This document shows, piece by piece, positions 47,368-59,125 of a stretch of 64,000 nucleotides of DNA. The notes below the pieces were generated by a model. The model searched no databases, was not told where the DNA came from, and saw nothing but the letters and a program-made list of their open reading frames with translations. Source of the DNA: Gnetum montanum (Eukaryota > Streptophyta > Gnetopsida > Gnetales > Gnetaceae). The DNA is taken from contig MNCI01009009.1 of the NCBI GenBank assembly GCA_015680685.1, positions 1-64,000 of the forward strand, written 5' to 3'. The position numbers and the translations under genes were made by a program. Numbering within the stretch: the stretch's first letter is position 1; each line of letters starts with the position of its first letter.

Positions 47368-48518
47368 TGTTGACCTTTTGGTATGCCAAAACCTTAAAGA
47401 AAATGGAGAACAAAGAATGTTTGTTGTGGATGATATGATTACAAGTCATGAACAAGAACACCACATCATGAATAAGGACTCAAGAAAATAAAATCTACAA
47501 TAGGTTGTCAAAATGGAGACTTCACAACCAAGATGAGAGCATGAGCAAATATGGATGAAAACAAAGACTAAAAACTAAATGAAGATGTTGTAAGGATTGG
47601 GAAGAAATGAAATCAATGAGAGAAAGCCCCAGGAACTAGAGCTCAATAGTTGAGGAGACATCTCCAAGAAACAGTAGACATATCAACTAGAACTCATAGA
47701 AAGCCATCTTCAACAAATAGGAAACATCCCCATTGCAAAGTAGACATATCCAAAGAGATGTCTCCCAAGAGACATTCCATTCTCGAAGGAGAAATCTCTC
47801 CAGAATTGAGGTAGATCTTAGGTAGACATTCCAACTTTGAAGGAGATGTCTACACTAGCTATTGGGTAGTCGTTGCATGAATTTCAAAGCATTTTTGGAA
47901 ACTTCAAATCTATAAGAAAACATCAAATTCTTGAAAATTGTGCAAGTGTTGTCAACATCAAAGTAATCATTGTCATATCTATGCTCTTGTACTCTTGTCC
48001 TTCATTGTCACATCATTTGCTTTGTTGTATGTTAATTGTATGTTGAATTGAGCTTCAATGACAAGGACTTGTAATTGTAGTTACATTATTTCCTTGTATC
48101 TTTTCTTTTTCTTTTTACCCTCTAGGGTTGATGTGCTTCTTGCAAGAAGGCATCCATATCAAGCTTGTCAGGATCCTATGGGATTGAGTGGCTTTGTAGC
48201 ACCAAAACACTCTAGAGCGGAGCTTAATTTTGTAAAGGTTGTGGGATCCTTAAAACCACATTCTAAACTTGTTGGGACCTTGCAAGGTTGAGAGATTTTG
48301 TAGTGATGAAACTCTTCATAGCAAAGCTCAAATCTTGTAAAGGTTGTGATGTCCTCTAAACCACACTTTAAAAGAAACAAAGTCAAGAGGTATGCAAGCA
48401 ATCCAAGTGTGGACCACCCAAGTTGGGGAACCACATAATTTTTGGTGTGTTTTGTATGACAGGTTTGACTTAAAATTCTGCAACTTATTCAACACCTATT
48501 CTAATTTCTCAATCCTTA
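47368..48518 (+). repeat. 3' LTR of C2
   Basis: 1,151 bp, TGTTGACCTTTTGG...CAATCCTTA. Close match to 42779-43945. Confidence 0.92.
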
Positions 48519-49199
48519 GATTTTGCATACAACAATAATTACTAGGTTAGTTTATAAGCAACATCATATTAAGTGTTGTATAATCGACCTTATCCTACAT
48601 TTCTATGCTAAAATTCTATAAAGAATAGACAATGGACTAGAACATAGATTATTCAGGATGCTACAAAATAGATTAAAGTTAGCAAAAATAGAATACAGGT
48701 GATGCAAGATAGATATATAAATTATGCCAATAATAAAAGGTAACCACTGAAATTCAATGTTAGTTATTAAGTTTTTCTCAAAGTTTCACTACTAAAAGAG
48801 ATTAAAAGATTTGATAGAAGAGCAAAATTATCTCTTCATTATATTAATCGCTTTCTAATTTTGAGAAAAACTTACTGATGTTCCCTATCAACATAACCTT
48901 CCATAGTAATTGTAATCAATTCACAGTGTGTTTCATGTTTTCATGTTCAAAAAGTATGTCATAGATCCTAGTCACAAGATAGATTGATATGATGTAGAAC
49001 TTTAACCAAATGTCAGTTTTGAAGATCAACCAGTAAATATTGTTAATTGAATGGAGAGAAGATTGAGGAGTAAGGTTATCTCAATGATAAAAGCTACCTA
49101 GAAAAGATAGAGTGTAGGAGGTAACATGGAATGTGGAGCAAGATCTATACATCTACACTTTAAGATCTTCTAAGGGGAAGATTCTTAAGGGTGAGAAAA
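48519..49199 (+). pseudogene. Tekay/Del-type integrase, C-terminal part
   Basis: Continues the frame left at 42778: FAYNNNY, then YNRPYPTFLC, RTXIIQDATKXIKVSKNRIQ, QDRYINYANNKR, VFLKVSLLKEIKRFDRRAKL and LSLHYINRFLIL (X marks stops). This is the chromovirus integrase C-terminus (usual FAYNNSYH...PLCW...VFLKVSPTKGV). A faint chromodomain-like tail follows (near 49050-49150), then the purine-rich AAGGGTGAGAAAA and the LTR. The whole element is long dead. Confidence 0.82.
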
Positions 49200-52100
49200 T
49201 GTAACACCCCTACCTTAGACAATCCTTACCTCTTGTTATGTTTGCAATTTGAATCCTTGATGTCTTGTTTATCAATCTATGTCTATGCTTCATTACACCT
49301 TTTCTTGTGTTGACTATTCTCTTTTTATTAGAGTTATATGCATAGCTATGTTTCTTATAATTCCCTTTTATTTATACATAATTATATAGCCTAAGATATT
49401 AAACTTCCTTGTGTTTTATTTTATTTTTATTTTATGCTTTACAATGTTCTCAGTGTCTTTACATTTTAATATCTCTAATATATTTATATTTTTATAATTT
49501 TTTAATTTTTCTTTTAATTTAGCACATGCACACTAATTCCTTTTATTGGAATTTTGAGTTAGCAGATCAAGCACTAGAGAAGTCATTGGCACATGAGGCT
49601 CTATGTTGGTTTGATATGCTTTGTTTGGATTATTTATATTTTTGATAAAATTATAATTTTTTATATTTTTTATTTTTAGCTTATGATTTTAGAGGATCTT
49701 ATATTAATCCCTCATTAGTTATGTTTTCTTACCTTAGATTGTGCCATTACCTTTGGGTTACATATACTTGGTACCTTGGACTTTGTTTTGGCTATTGACT
49801 TTCTCATAAGAGTGGCATCATAGGTCTGGGCTTCAAACCATGTGAGATGAGGAATTAAAAATATTTTTGGATTTATAATTTCTTTTTAATTTAGTCTTTC
49901 CCATGATAATTTCTTCTTACCCAACGTTGCCAACCAATAACACGAATATAAACCTAACAACCTCATTTTGAGAGCAACCTTTAGATCATCTTACCAACAT
50001 CTGGGAGATAGAGCCAAAGAGGAAAATTCTATTGGATTAGAAATAAGCTAGATCTACATGTAACCAAATCTATGTTATCAACTCAAGATCCAGGATAAAC
50101 CATATTTTCATATCACATTTCTCACCTTGCTTACATACCATCATTTATCTACAATCTTACCTAGGATTTAGAGCCAACTGAAAGATTGAAGTCATGCCAA
50201 GACCCTTCTTTATAGTGCTATTAATTCTAGGTAAAGTAATTTGGTATTTCTCTCCTTTAAATTTGGTTTTATGTCTAGTGCATATTCATTTGATTGATTT
50301 TATTCATTCAAAACTATCTGTCAATTTTTCTAAATTTTAATATCTATTATTTTAATATTATTTTCTACAATTTAATAATTTCTAAGATTATATTTCATGC
50401 ATGAAATGTTAGTCAGTGTCTTGAAGAAGTTTAACCCCATTTTGATCACTTTTTCATCACATTTTACCTTTATTCTAAATTCTACCAATTTTCCAACTCT
50501 AGAACTAGGCTTTCATATCATTTCTTACAATTTTAACCTCTAAGATGGCACTCAACATTGATAGTCCAAAAGGCAAAGTTGTTTAACATCACATAAAAGA
50601 TCGTAAAAATCCCTTTCTAGTGCATCATGACTTATTCATGAGGACACAATGAAAGGATGACATACTTTTTGGATGTGGCAAAAAAAATAAATCAACTTTT
50701 GTTCATGATCCTTGGCCTCTCAACAACAAAAAATTGTGAAAATAACCCAAAAAAACTACTTTTAGTGCTTTCAAAACACCTAAAAACTAGGAAATAGTAA
50801 TTGATAATATTTTTGTAGCTATATGAACATACAACAACCATAAGTGACTTAGATTTCGTATTTGGAAATATTTTTATATTTTAGTAGGAATCATCTGATT
50901 TCGTACTTCAATTCTAGTTTAATTTGACACTTCATATTTGTTAGTTTGACAACATTTCTTGATTTCTTACCCTAAAACCTTCCATTTGACTATGTGAAAA
51001 TTTTTGAAAAATCTATAAAAATATCATTCACTTGACAAAATACGAGTTTTAAACTCATCAACTATTTAATAGAATATGATTTTTAGACTCATCTACCTTG
51101 GACTTTGCATTTTCATCTTCCCACCACCTAGAGAGTATTTCATTTGTTGGATTTGAAAGTTTGTTATTTGGATTCACAATTGGTTTGGCCAACCTTTTGT
51201 ACTATTTTGCAATGACAATAGCATTTATCATATCATGGTGATGAGCTAAAATCTTATAGCATGATGCATATCATGATAAGTGTCATTTATTTGCAATAAC
51301 CATAGCATGAAACATATCACGGTCGTGAGCTAGTACTTATAACATGAAGCATATCATACAAAGTATATTTTGTTGATTTATTCATTTATTGGGATTTAGT
51401 GGATGATGGTGGAGATGTAATTCATGTTTAACACTTTATTAATTTACTATTATAATAATTATTTATTCTTGTGTTTATATTGTTACACTATTTTAGCTAA
51501 CTTTAGTTTGCAGCTACCGATGTACATGGCTGTCTAGCTACCTAATACCTCCAACCATATCCATAAGTATTTTTGTTAGTTTGTTTATCCTACACCATTT
51601 TAGGATTGATTGCCTTGGTTGTATGTGATTTTTAGGTGATTATGTTAGCTTAGATGAGGAGGATATAGACGAGACAACTCATGATTAATTTCATGATTTA
51701 GGATCTTATTTGACATTAGGTTTCTACTTAAAGTGCAATTCTATATTGTAATGTTCAATTGGATTGTGGAATTAGGATGTTATATTGGCATTTTACTTTG
51801 CCTATTTTTGTTGCAGGCCAAATTTTATTCATATTTTATTCATGTTGTATATCCTACCATGCAATTTTATTTGATAGTTTTGCAACATTAGAGCCTAATG
51901 TTTTTTGGATGAAAATGTATTTTTCTATCTATTATCAATTTTATATTTGCAATTAAATTACTTTTTCAGGATCCTAGTTATATTTTCTTCCTACTATAAT
52001 TGTTAGATTTTGACTTGGGAAATAGGGATTCATCTTTTTTTTTTTATTGTATAAGTTAGGCTTGGAATACATGGGGCTCTTATCATTATCTTAATAACTT

Positions 52101-52349
52101 TTTCATTTTGTTGCATTTTTCCCTTATCATAATATGCATATTTTAAAAATGCCTACTTCTTTGTCTCTTATATTTTATTGGCATTCATTTGATTTTATTA
52201 TATAGGATTTTAAGATTTTCCACATCTTATATAATTATATAAGTAATACCTTATTAGCCTAAGCATGTTTAGCAAGGTGTTATAATTAGTTTATCTTCAT
52301 TGAAAAACTTAGCTTAAATTAATGCTTTTCCTAATTATAGTTTAATTTC
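49200..52349 (+). repeat. 3' LTR of the Tekay/Del-type element and following AT-rich DNA
   Basis: TGTAACACCCC at 49200, directly after the polypurine stretch, is the standard start of Tekay/Del LTRs. The LTR end could not be fixed, because no second copy is in the window and another old LTR begins somewhere before 52469. No gene is seen. A T-rich run lies at 52034-52047. Confidence 0.6.
51209..51368 (+). repeat. Tandem duplication of about 80 bp
   Basis: GCAATGACAATAGCA...ATATCATGATAAG (51209-51292) is followed by GCAATAACCATAGCA...ATATCATACAAAG (51293-51368), including GTGATGAGCTA against GTCGTGAGCTA. Confidence 0.75.
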
Positions 52350-52469
52350 CATAATTTTGTACTTCACATGCACTTAGTTAACCATTTCTATTTCATCAAA
52401 TGATAATTATGGGGGCAAAATCATGACAAGTTTTGAGCATAACATGTATTATTTGCTAATCTTAACAAT
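52350..52469 (+). repeat. Left fragment of the old E6 LTR, interrupted by E4
   Basis: GGCAAAATCATG...GCATAACATGTATTATTTG then CTAATCTTAACAAT aligns with about 61370-61460 of the E6-family LTR. The match resumes at 58288 beyond E4. Confidence 0.6.
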
Positions 52470-53420
52470 TGATGAGACGCGATTCGCATGGGCCACGATA
52501 TCGCGTATGCGATATCACATTGTCCCCTATGATATTGCATACGCAATATCTATAAATAAGAGGCAGCTCTCCCTTGTTTCCTCATCCTAGACTAGAAGTA
52601 GGAAAACTCTGGTAGATTGATCACTCCAGAGATAGAATATTTTCCATGTGCCCGTAGTAGGATTCCTAAAGTGAACAGATCTTTATTCGAGCAACATTGT
52701 ACCTAAACACAAGTTGTGTATGGCAATAAAGATGAACTTCCTGGATAAACCTTGTAGTGCATGGAATAGGATTTTATTTAATGTTATTTATTGCTTTCTC
52801 TCTCACCCTTAAACTCCTAGAACATGGAATGAGTACGACTTGATTACGAGCATCCTAGTGTGACTACTTGGTAACCTAGTGGTGTATCTAGGATCCACGC
52901 TTGGTAATCCCAGTGGTAGTCATGCACCAAGATGTGTACAAATAATCAAGGAATCGGCTGCTCATTGCACTTAGGCTAGATTAGATTCTCTCAACTCTTT
53001 CCTCCTAGTTAAGTGCCTCAGTATGACCACTTCGAGCACGTGCGTTACGCGTGGTGATCCCAGTAACGATTAGCATTTGGTAGCCACGGTTGCATCAGTT
53101 CAGGGTGTGTACGGTAAGTGGGAACGGATGCTGACGCTAGGTAATTTAGACTTAGTTATTAGTTAGAGTTAGTAATTAGTTTCTCAACCCTTCACCTCGA
53201 TAGCATAGGAGAAAAACATAAAAAGATATAAAAATCATATACCTCAGACTTACTTAACCATACACCATGATAACTACAAGTAAGTCTGGGAAGACAACAA
53301 ATGGTTAACCTTAAGTGTTCCATGAGGCGTGTAAGCATTTAGTCTATGGAGTTTGACCAAATCACGTGTGCTACACTCGTATTCATATGGTTGAGTGTAG
53401 GGGTACCTCGCCACTCATCA
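52470..53420 (+). repeat. 5' LTR of E4
   Basis: 951 bp, TGATGAGACGCGA...CTCATCA. GATATC array about 52496-52550 with TATAAATA at 52551-52558. Two related modules sit in tandem downstream: one resembling the family I LTR (about 52830-53000), one seen in E5 (about 53015-53165). Confidence 0.93.
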
Positions 53421-53421
53421 T

Positions 53422-53440
53422 TGGCACCGTTGCTAGGGAC
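53422..53440 (+). other. Primer-binding site of E4, tRNA-Asp type
   Basis: TGGCACCGTTGCTAGGGAC, three transitions from the tRNA-Asp complement. Confidence 0.85.
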
Positions 53441-53569
53441 TAAATGTTTGTGCGCTAAGTAGGACATAAGAGATCATTCACATCATTGGGAGCTTAAACG
53501 AACCTTAGGGTTAATCAAACAAAAAAATTTATTAAATAATGGTTAAAATTAGCACACCTATAAGACATC

Positions 53570-55162
53570 ATCTCTTCTTCTTCTCCTCACAAGAGCACAT
53601 CACCTAGGGATCATACAAAGAACAGTCAGCAATTAAAAACACATAACCTGAATCAGCCAACTCCTCAACAATACAAAGTGACATATACTCATCCTGATGA
53701 GTATATACCTGATTATACTTTTATCCTTCATCAAGACGAACAGATACGCTGGAGAGATTTGTTTGGTAACATGGTGTTACCTCCAGATCGATCAGTCCCA
53801 AACATGCTCCTCTGTGCCTTAGCACAGATTGACATGACTCAGCTCTATGCTAAATACGTTATGGAAGATTTTGACACAAGGGATTATTATCCCATAGATT
53901 TACAATGTATGAGGGACTCAAGGCAGGAGAGCCAACATACACAGTTGAAGGGCAAAGAGGTCCTGCATGTCCTAAGTGAAACTAGAGATGGTGAACCACT
54001 CATAACAGGTTCTCTATCAAGAGATGTTCCCCCTCCTAATGATGGTGAGGAGGTTGGGTATCAGAACTTACGCTCAACAATACACAACCCTGGTTCTGAT
54101 TCCCGTGAACACCAGCTGTTGACAGAGGGAACAACAACAAAAGACAAGGACAGGCACTTAGATCGTCACCACGATCAGGGCCGAAGCAGCTGAAGAGAAG
54201 GTAGGAAACATCGTCATGACAATGGTTCTCCTTCTTCTTTTCCTTCTTCTCATCACTCATCCTCTCCTTCCACCTCAGGGTGCAATCATGACGAGCACAA
54301 CGGAGAGGATAAAAGTAAGAAAAATGAGAGACCTTGACAAGAGAGTCGAGAGAGAGGACAAGGGCATGAACGAAGGGAAAGTAGGGAACAATGAAGACAT
54401 CACAGACATCATGAAAGAGATGATCATGAAGAACCCCTACTTGCAACCCAAAGTATGCTCAACATAACGGTTGAGCCTACAACCACTTCTCCAACAAATA
54501 AGGCTTTGAAGCTCCCTTTAGTTCAACATCAGAGCCTCACATAGACGGTTATGTTAACACATACCGTAACCAACTAGATCAAGGTAGGCCACCTTCCCAG
54601 GAAACTAACTGATCCTGGGAGTCCCTTAATTTATCTTCAAGTCACTGGAAATGAACCACATAGGGCTCTTCTTGACTTAGGTTCCAGAGTCAACTTAATT
54701 TCACAAGAGATGTATCACGCCTGGAACTTGCCCCAACTTAAAAAGAGCAACATTCAACTAGAGCTGGCAGACCAATCCATCACCATTCCCTTGGGATTGG
54801 TGGAGGACATTGTTACCACTGTGTGTGGTTGGTCTTACCCAGCTGATTTCCTAGTGATTAAAGTCAACAAAAATGGAGGGGACTTCCTAATTATAATGGG
54901 AAGGACATGGCTAAGCACAGTCGACGCATGCCTTAGGATCCGCAATCTTTCCTTGGAAATCTCTAAGATCAAAATTTATGAAAAGATTGAGAAGAGGAAA
55001 GTACCATGTATCACATATAGTGATTCATCGGGTGATGACATGGAGGATTGCACAACACCTCCTCCATGCAACAAGTGTGCCCTTAAAAATTTGAAAAAAA
55101 GATGCCTATATGTAGCAACCACACAACCAGTAGTAGACACCCCCGTGGTTGACAGCTACTAG
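53570..55162 (+). pseudogene. Gag N-terminus fused to retropepsin-like protease (E4)
   Basis: One frame runs from the position of the lost start codon (ATC 53570; ATG in E5) to TAG at 55160, with a few in-frame stops (TGA 54191 and two more within 220 bp, then TAGs near 54542-54580). The N-terminal part has QYKV-YTHPDEY-PDYTFILHQDE, a Ser/His/Arg-rich low-complexity region and DDHEEPLLATQSMLN. Where the Gag core and zinc knuckle should follow, the frame passes straight into a protease: LLDLGSRVNLIS (active-site Asp kept, near 54673), LELADQSITIPLGLVEDI, SYPADFLVIKV and the flap-end I-M-G-R-T-W-L. Athila proteases read DLGASVNLM and ILGRPFL at these places. It ends in a Cys-containing tail. 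Confidence 0.83.
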
Positions 55163-57307
55163 AAGGAGCAACCAAATATGCATGGAACAAACTAAGGAAA
55201 CAAACCATGCCAACAATGAAGGCATAGACACATTGGAATATGAGTGTCGCCAACTTCCACCGCTTAATCTAAGAACATCAATGGGGAGGGGTTGGGCACT
55301 TTTAAGAAATTCTAATAAGCACTCATTATTTCAAATCTCTCCCTTTTCATTCAGTCATGGGGGAGATGGCCACCTATGCTAACCATATGGGGCCCTCAGT
55401 TTTTTTAAGTTTTTTTTTACACATTTTTTTTACACGTTTTTGTTTTACAAGTTTTTGTTTTACACGTTTTTGTTTTACATGTTTTTTGTCTTACACATTT
55501 TTTTCTTACAAATTTCTTTAACATTTCTTGTTTTTATCTTACAACATCGTTATACTTTTCCATTTTTTTTATGTGTGTGCATGTGTTCCACCATGTAAGT
55601 TTGTCATCCAATAAGTGTTCGGAATGATGGTATGAATTATTTTCATATTGATTATTAATGTTTGGTTTTTACCTTTAAGTCATGATGTTGATACTAAGGT
55701 ATGTTTCTTCTGATATGGCAGGAAATGAGTCCACTTCATCCATTCATTCACTAGTTTCTATGGTTTCTCTCGGCTTGGAAATGTACAGTCCCCTTAAATA
55801 ATAAGAACTTTAACGAATCGGTGACTGGGCATTTCTCAAACTAAGGAAGGGCTCAAGGATTGAAAAGGGTGTGACTTCAAGGGAACTTGCGCATTTGTGT
55901 TCGCCGTTCTCTTGGGTTCTTGGATGTTTTCTTCTTGGGTTTTCTTGTCGTTCCAATGTTACCTAATTATTGGAAGCTAAGCCAATAAAAATAACAAGTC
56001 TTTGCATGGTGTGGTTCTCACGCATAAAAACATAAAACACAAAAAAAAAGTGAGAATTCAAAGCACACCCCTTAGAAAAAATAATTTCTTGGGCTACAAG
56101 CATTAGTTATGGAAATAAAAATTTTTCCTCTAACTAAGGCCCTTCTCGCTTCCCATTCTCTCCTCCTTTGTTTCGTCGGAATGGTGGTGACTCCTGGAGA
56201 AGGTGTTCCTATTACCCAAGTGGATGGATTGGCCAAATGCATTGATGCAAAGTCACTAGATGTGGGTGGTTTGAGGCCGAAGTTGGAATGAGATTTGCCA
56301 AGTCACAATAATCATAAATCACATAAGGGATTGTACACCACCTTGTTCTTGGGATTCCATTCCATTTTCTTCTCTCCATCCTTTTCTCCATTATTCACCT
56401 CATTACCGATTGTATCATTAGTGTACATATTTTGGTTGATGCATTGTTTTCTTTTTGGTAAATTCTTGTGGTTAAGACTTTAACTCTTGTTCTAAATAAC
56501 ATTCCCAGAGTTTATGGACTCTTTGAATGTGGGTTTTTCAGGGAATTAAGGGCATGAGCCTGCTTTGGGGAGGACCCATTAACATTCCTCTTTCGGGCAC
56601 CCATTAAATTCTTTCCCTTAAACATTTTTGCAATTGATTTTATTTTGTTCATTTCCATCTTAACATCCATTTCACTGATGTTTTCAGTTGTCCCTTTTTA
56701 TCTATCTTTCTTTCTCCTTTCCTTTCTCCATTCTAACGCTACCGGAGGTTCGTGATTAATCATGGGGGAATGGGGCCCAATTTTTTCGATTTTCTCCTGG
56801 CCCCGAATTTTTTTGATTTTCTTCCTAGCCCCTACACCTTTGGTAGTCATCATTAATATATCTCCCGATCCATATCAGCCATACCACAACCTTGCCAATG
56901 AACTTACACTGAAGCAAGGTATTAACTACATTGCAATTCATTTACCCTTGCTAATATAAGATTACGTTGTGTGTGTAGATGGTAATCATGCAACAACGGA
57001 TTGGATATGGAAGGAACACATGGAATGGAGCAATGCTGGAAGCAGCTATGCAAGGAGCAAGATTGATGACGTGCTTACCGATGGACAACGGAAGATGCAA
57101 TCTTGGCGTTGGCAGCAGCAACACTTCTTTCTCTCTCTCTTTCTCTCAAGCTGTCAACTAAGGCCTGATGTCAATGTAATAAGGTGTTCATCCTTGTTGT
57201 CATGAACACCAGTTTTTTCAAGTCTTTTAATGACGATCCATTCACATGTCATCCCATTAGTTCCATTCCCCTCAATAATCCCATACCTTCCCAATATTTT
57301 GTAAGGA
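55163..57307 (+). other. Non-coding 3' internal region of E4
   Basis: Holds a T-rich array (55395-55545), the block GGGTGTGACTTCAAGGGAAC (55867-55886) and the purine run TTTGGGGAGGACCCA (56564-56578), shared with E1 and E2. Around 56980-57160 a 60-codon reading begins where the second ORF of E1 starts, but no similarity is visible. No complete ORF is supported. Confidence 0.6.
55395..55545 (+). repeat. T-rich tandem array TTTTACACGTTTTTG
   Basis: About seven imperfect 15-18-bp units built on TTTTACA(C/A/T)(G/A)TTTTT. Equivalent T-rich but less regular tracts stand at the same place in E1 and E2. Confidence 0.75.
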
Positions 57308-57340
57308 ACTCGAGGACGAGTTTTCATTCAGTCATGGAGG
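57308..57340 (+). promoter_or_regulatory. Pre-PPT hairpin and polypurine tract of E4
   Basis: ACTCG-AGGA-CGAGT (57308-57321), perfect 5-bp stem, then TTTCATTCAGTC and the tract ATGGAGG. Spacing is identical to E1. Confidence 0.75.
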
Positions 57341-58287
57341 TACGCGATATCGTGGCCATCACGATATCGCATCCCATGTGATATCGCATACGCGATATCA
57401 CAGTGCACCGCAATATCTATAAATAAGAGGCAGTTATCCCTTGTTTCCTAATCCTAGACTAGAAGTAGGGAAACTTTGGCAGATTGATCACTCCAGAGAT
57501 AGAATATTTTCCATGTGCCCATAGTAGGATTCCTAAAGTGAACGGATCTTTATTCGAGCAACATTGTACCTGAACACAAGTTGTGTATGGCAATAAAGAT
57601 GAACTTCCTGGATAAACCTTGTAGTGCATGGAATAGGATTTTATTTAATGTTATTTATTGCTTTCTCTCTCACCCTTAAACTCCTAGAACATGGAATGAG
57701 TACGACTTGATTACGAGCATCCCAGTGTGACTACTTGGTAACCTAGTGGCGTATCTAGGATCTGCGCTTGGTAATCCCAATGGTAGTCATGTACCAAGAT
57801 GTGTACAAATAATCAAGGAATCGGATGCTCATTGCACTTAGGCTAGATTAGATTCTCTCAACCCTTTCCTCCCAGTTAAGTGCCTCAGTACGACCACTTC
57901 GAGCACGTGCATTACGTGTGGTGATCCCAATAACGATTAGCATTTCGTAGCCACGGTTGCATTGGTTCAGGGTGTGTACGGTAAGTGGGAACGGATGCTG
58001 ACGCTAGGTAATTTAGACTTAGTTATTAGTTAGAGTTAGTAATTAGTTTCTCAACCCTTCACCTTGATAGCATAGGAGAAAAACATAAAAAGATATAAAA
58101 ATCATACACCTCGGACTTACTTAACCATACACCATGATAACTACAAGTAAGTCTAGAAAGACAATGAATGGTTAACCTTAAGTGTTCCATGAGGCATGTA
58201 GGCATTTACTCTATAGAGTTCGACTGGATTGCACGTGCTACGTTCGTATTCGTATGGTTGAGTGTAGGGGTACCTCGCCACTCATCA
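57341..58287 (+). repeat. 3' LTR of E4
   Basis: Starts TACGCGATATCG, having lost the TGATGAG terminus; ends ACTCATCA. The GATATC array (57345-57415) keeps more CpG than the 5' copy. TATAAATA 57418-57425. Confidence 0.92.
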
Positions 58288-58672
58288 ACAACATTTTTAC
58301 TTGGTTCACCCAACAATAATTACTTAGTAACCTAGTAGTAATTACATAAGTGTAGGATATGCAAAAAAAAAAAAAATGAATTCTTATCATCTAAAATAGC
58401 TTAGCTCATTAATATTTATGCTTCAACTAATTAGATTAAAATTTTAATATTTTAATATTTCATTGTAGTCATAATAACAATAAAATCATATGCATCAATG
58501 ACACTTAACCATATGCATAAGCGCTATATGAGTATACTAATGAAGACAACAACTTGTGATCAAGCACTTAGCTCTCGAGTACCACACTAGCCCAATCCAT
58601 GGGATATATTTGGTTACATGTAAATGCTTATGATTTGTATGGTTGGATGTAAGGTATACTCACTGCTCATCA
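58288..58672 (+). repeat. Right fragment of the old E6 LTR
   Basis: Resumes the LTR interrupted at 52469 (ACTTGGTTCACCCAACAAT, GTAACCTAGTAGT) and ends GCTCATCA at 58672. A decayed primer site (TGGCACCATTATTAGGAAC, 58674-58692) and leader follow. Confidence 0.75.
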
Positions 58673-59070
58673 TTGGCACCATTATTAGGAACTTATGATA
58701 GTGATCTAAATAGTTAGAATCATTTATCATTGCTATTTGAACCTAGGCTAATTAGAGTAAATTTTTAATATTTTAATATTTCATTATGGCCTTAGTAACA
58801 TTAGAATCATATGCCTTAATTACACTTAATCATACACATAAGAGCCACATGACTATAATAGCAAAGACAAAAATCTACAATCAACCACTTAGCTATCTAA
58901 CACCATGCTAGCCCAGTCCATGAAATATGATTAGTCACACATAAATTCTTATGATTTGTATGGTTGATTGTAAGATTTACTCACTATTCTTCCTTAGCAT
59001 CATTATTTGAAACTAGCACTAGTGGTTCATATAGCTAGACTTATTTATGATCAATATTTATATTTAAATA
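58430..59070 (+). repeat. 321-bp tandem duplication across an LTR/primer-site junction (E6)
   Basis: The segment with TTTTAATATTTTAATATTTC, the TTGTATGGTTG LTR end, the primer site and the leader occurs twice in a row. The two LTR ends fall at 58672 and 58993. The second has decayed further at the junction (TTCCTTAGCATCATTATT). Confidence 0.8.
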
Positions 59071-59125
59071 TTATCATTTTAAAAATAATATTATTTTATT
59101 CAAACACACATAACTAAAAATATCT

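Larger units (their letters stand above)
42779..48518 (+). mobile_element. C2: complete Ty1/copia-type, Gag-only LTR retrotransposon
   Basis: 5,740 bp. LTRs 42779-43945 and 47368-48518, initiator-Met primer site, gag with extension (44001-45720), 1.6 kb non-coding, polypurine tract. Target duplication GAGTT (42774-42778) against GATTT (48519-48523), 4/5. Removing it rejoins the host integrase frame. No pol domain. Confidence 0.92.
52470..58287 (+). mobile_element. E4: complete Athila-like retrotransposon (family II)
   Basis: 5,818 bp. LTRs 52470-53420 and 57341-58287 differ at only a few positions per hundred, so it is among the younger insertions. tRNA-Asp primer site, gag N-terminus fused to a protease (53570-55162), non-coding middle, hairpin and polypurine tract. 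Target duplication ACAAT (52465-52469) against ACAAC (58288-58292), 4/5. It lacks the Gag core, RT and integrase. Confidence 0.92.

Noticed and set aside
54036-54446. Minus-strand ORF of 136 codons
   Set aside because: It is antisense to the E4 gag low-complexity region. The same antisense opening appears at 63461-63748 in E5 and follows from the codon bias of the His/Ser/Arg repeats.
56109-56291. ORF with a signal-peptide-like hydrophobic start
   Set aside because: Only 60 codons, in the non-coding middle of E4, with no counterpart in E1, E2 or the flanks.
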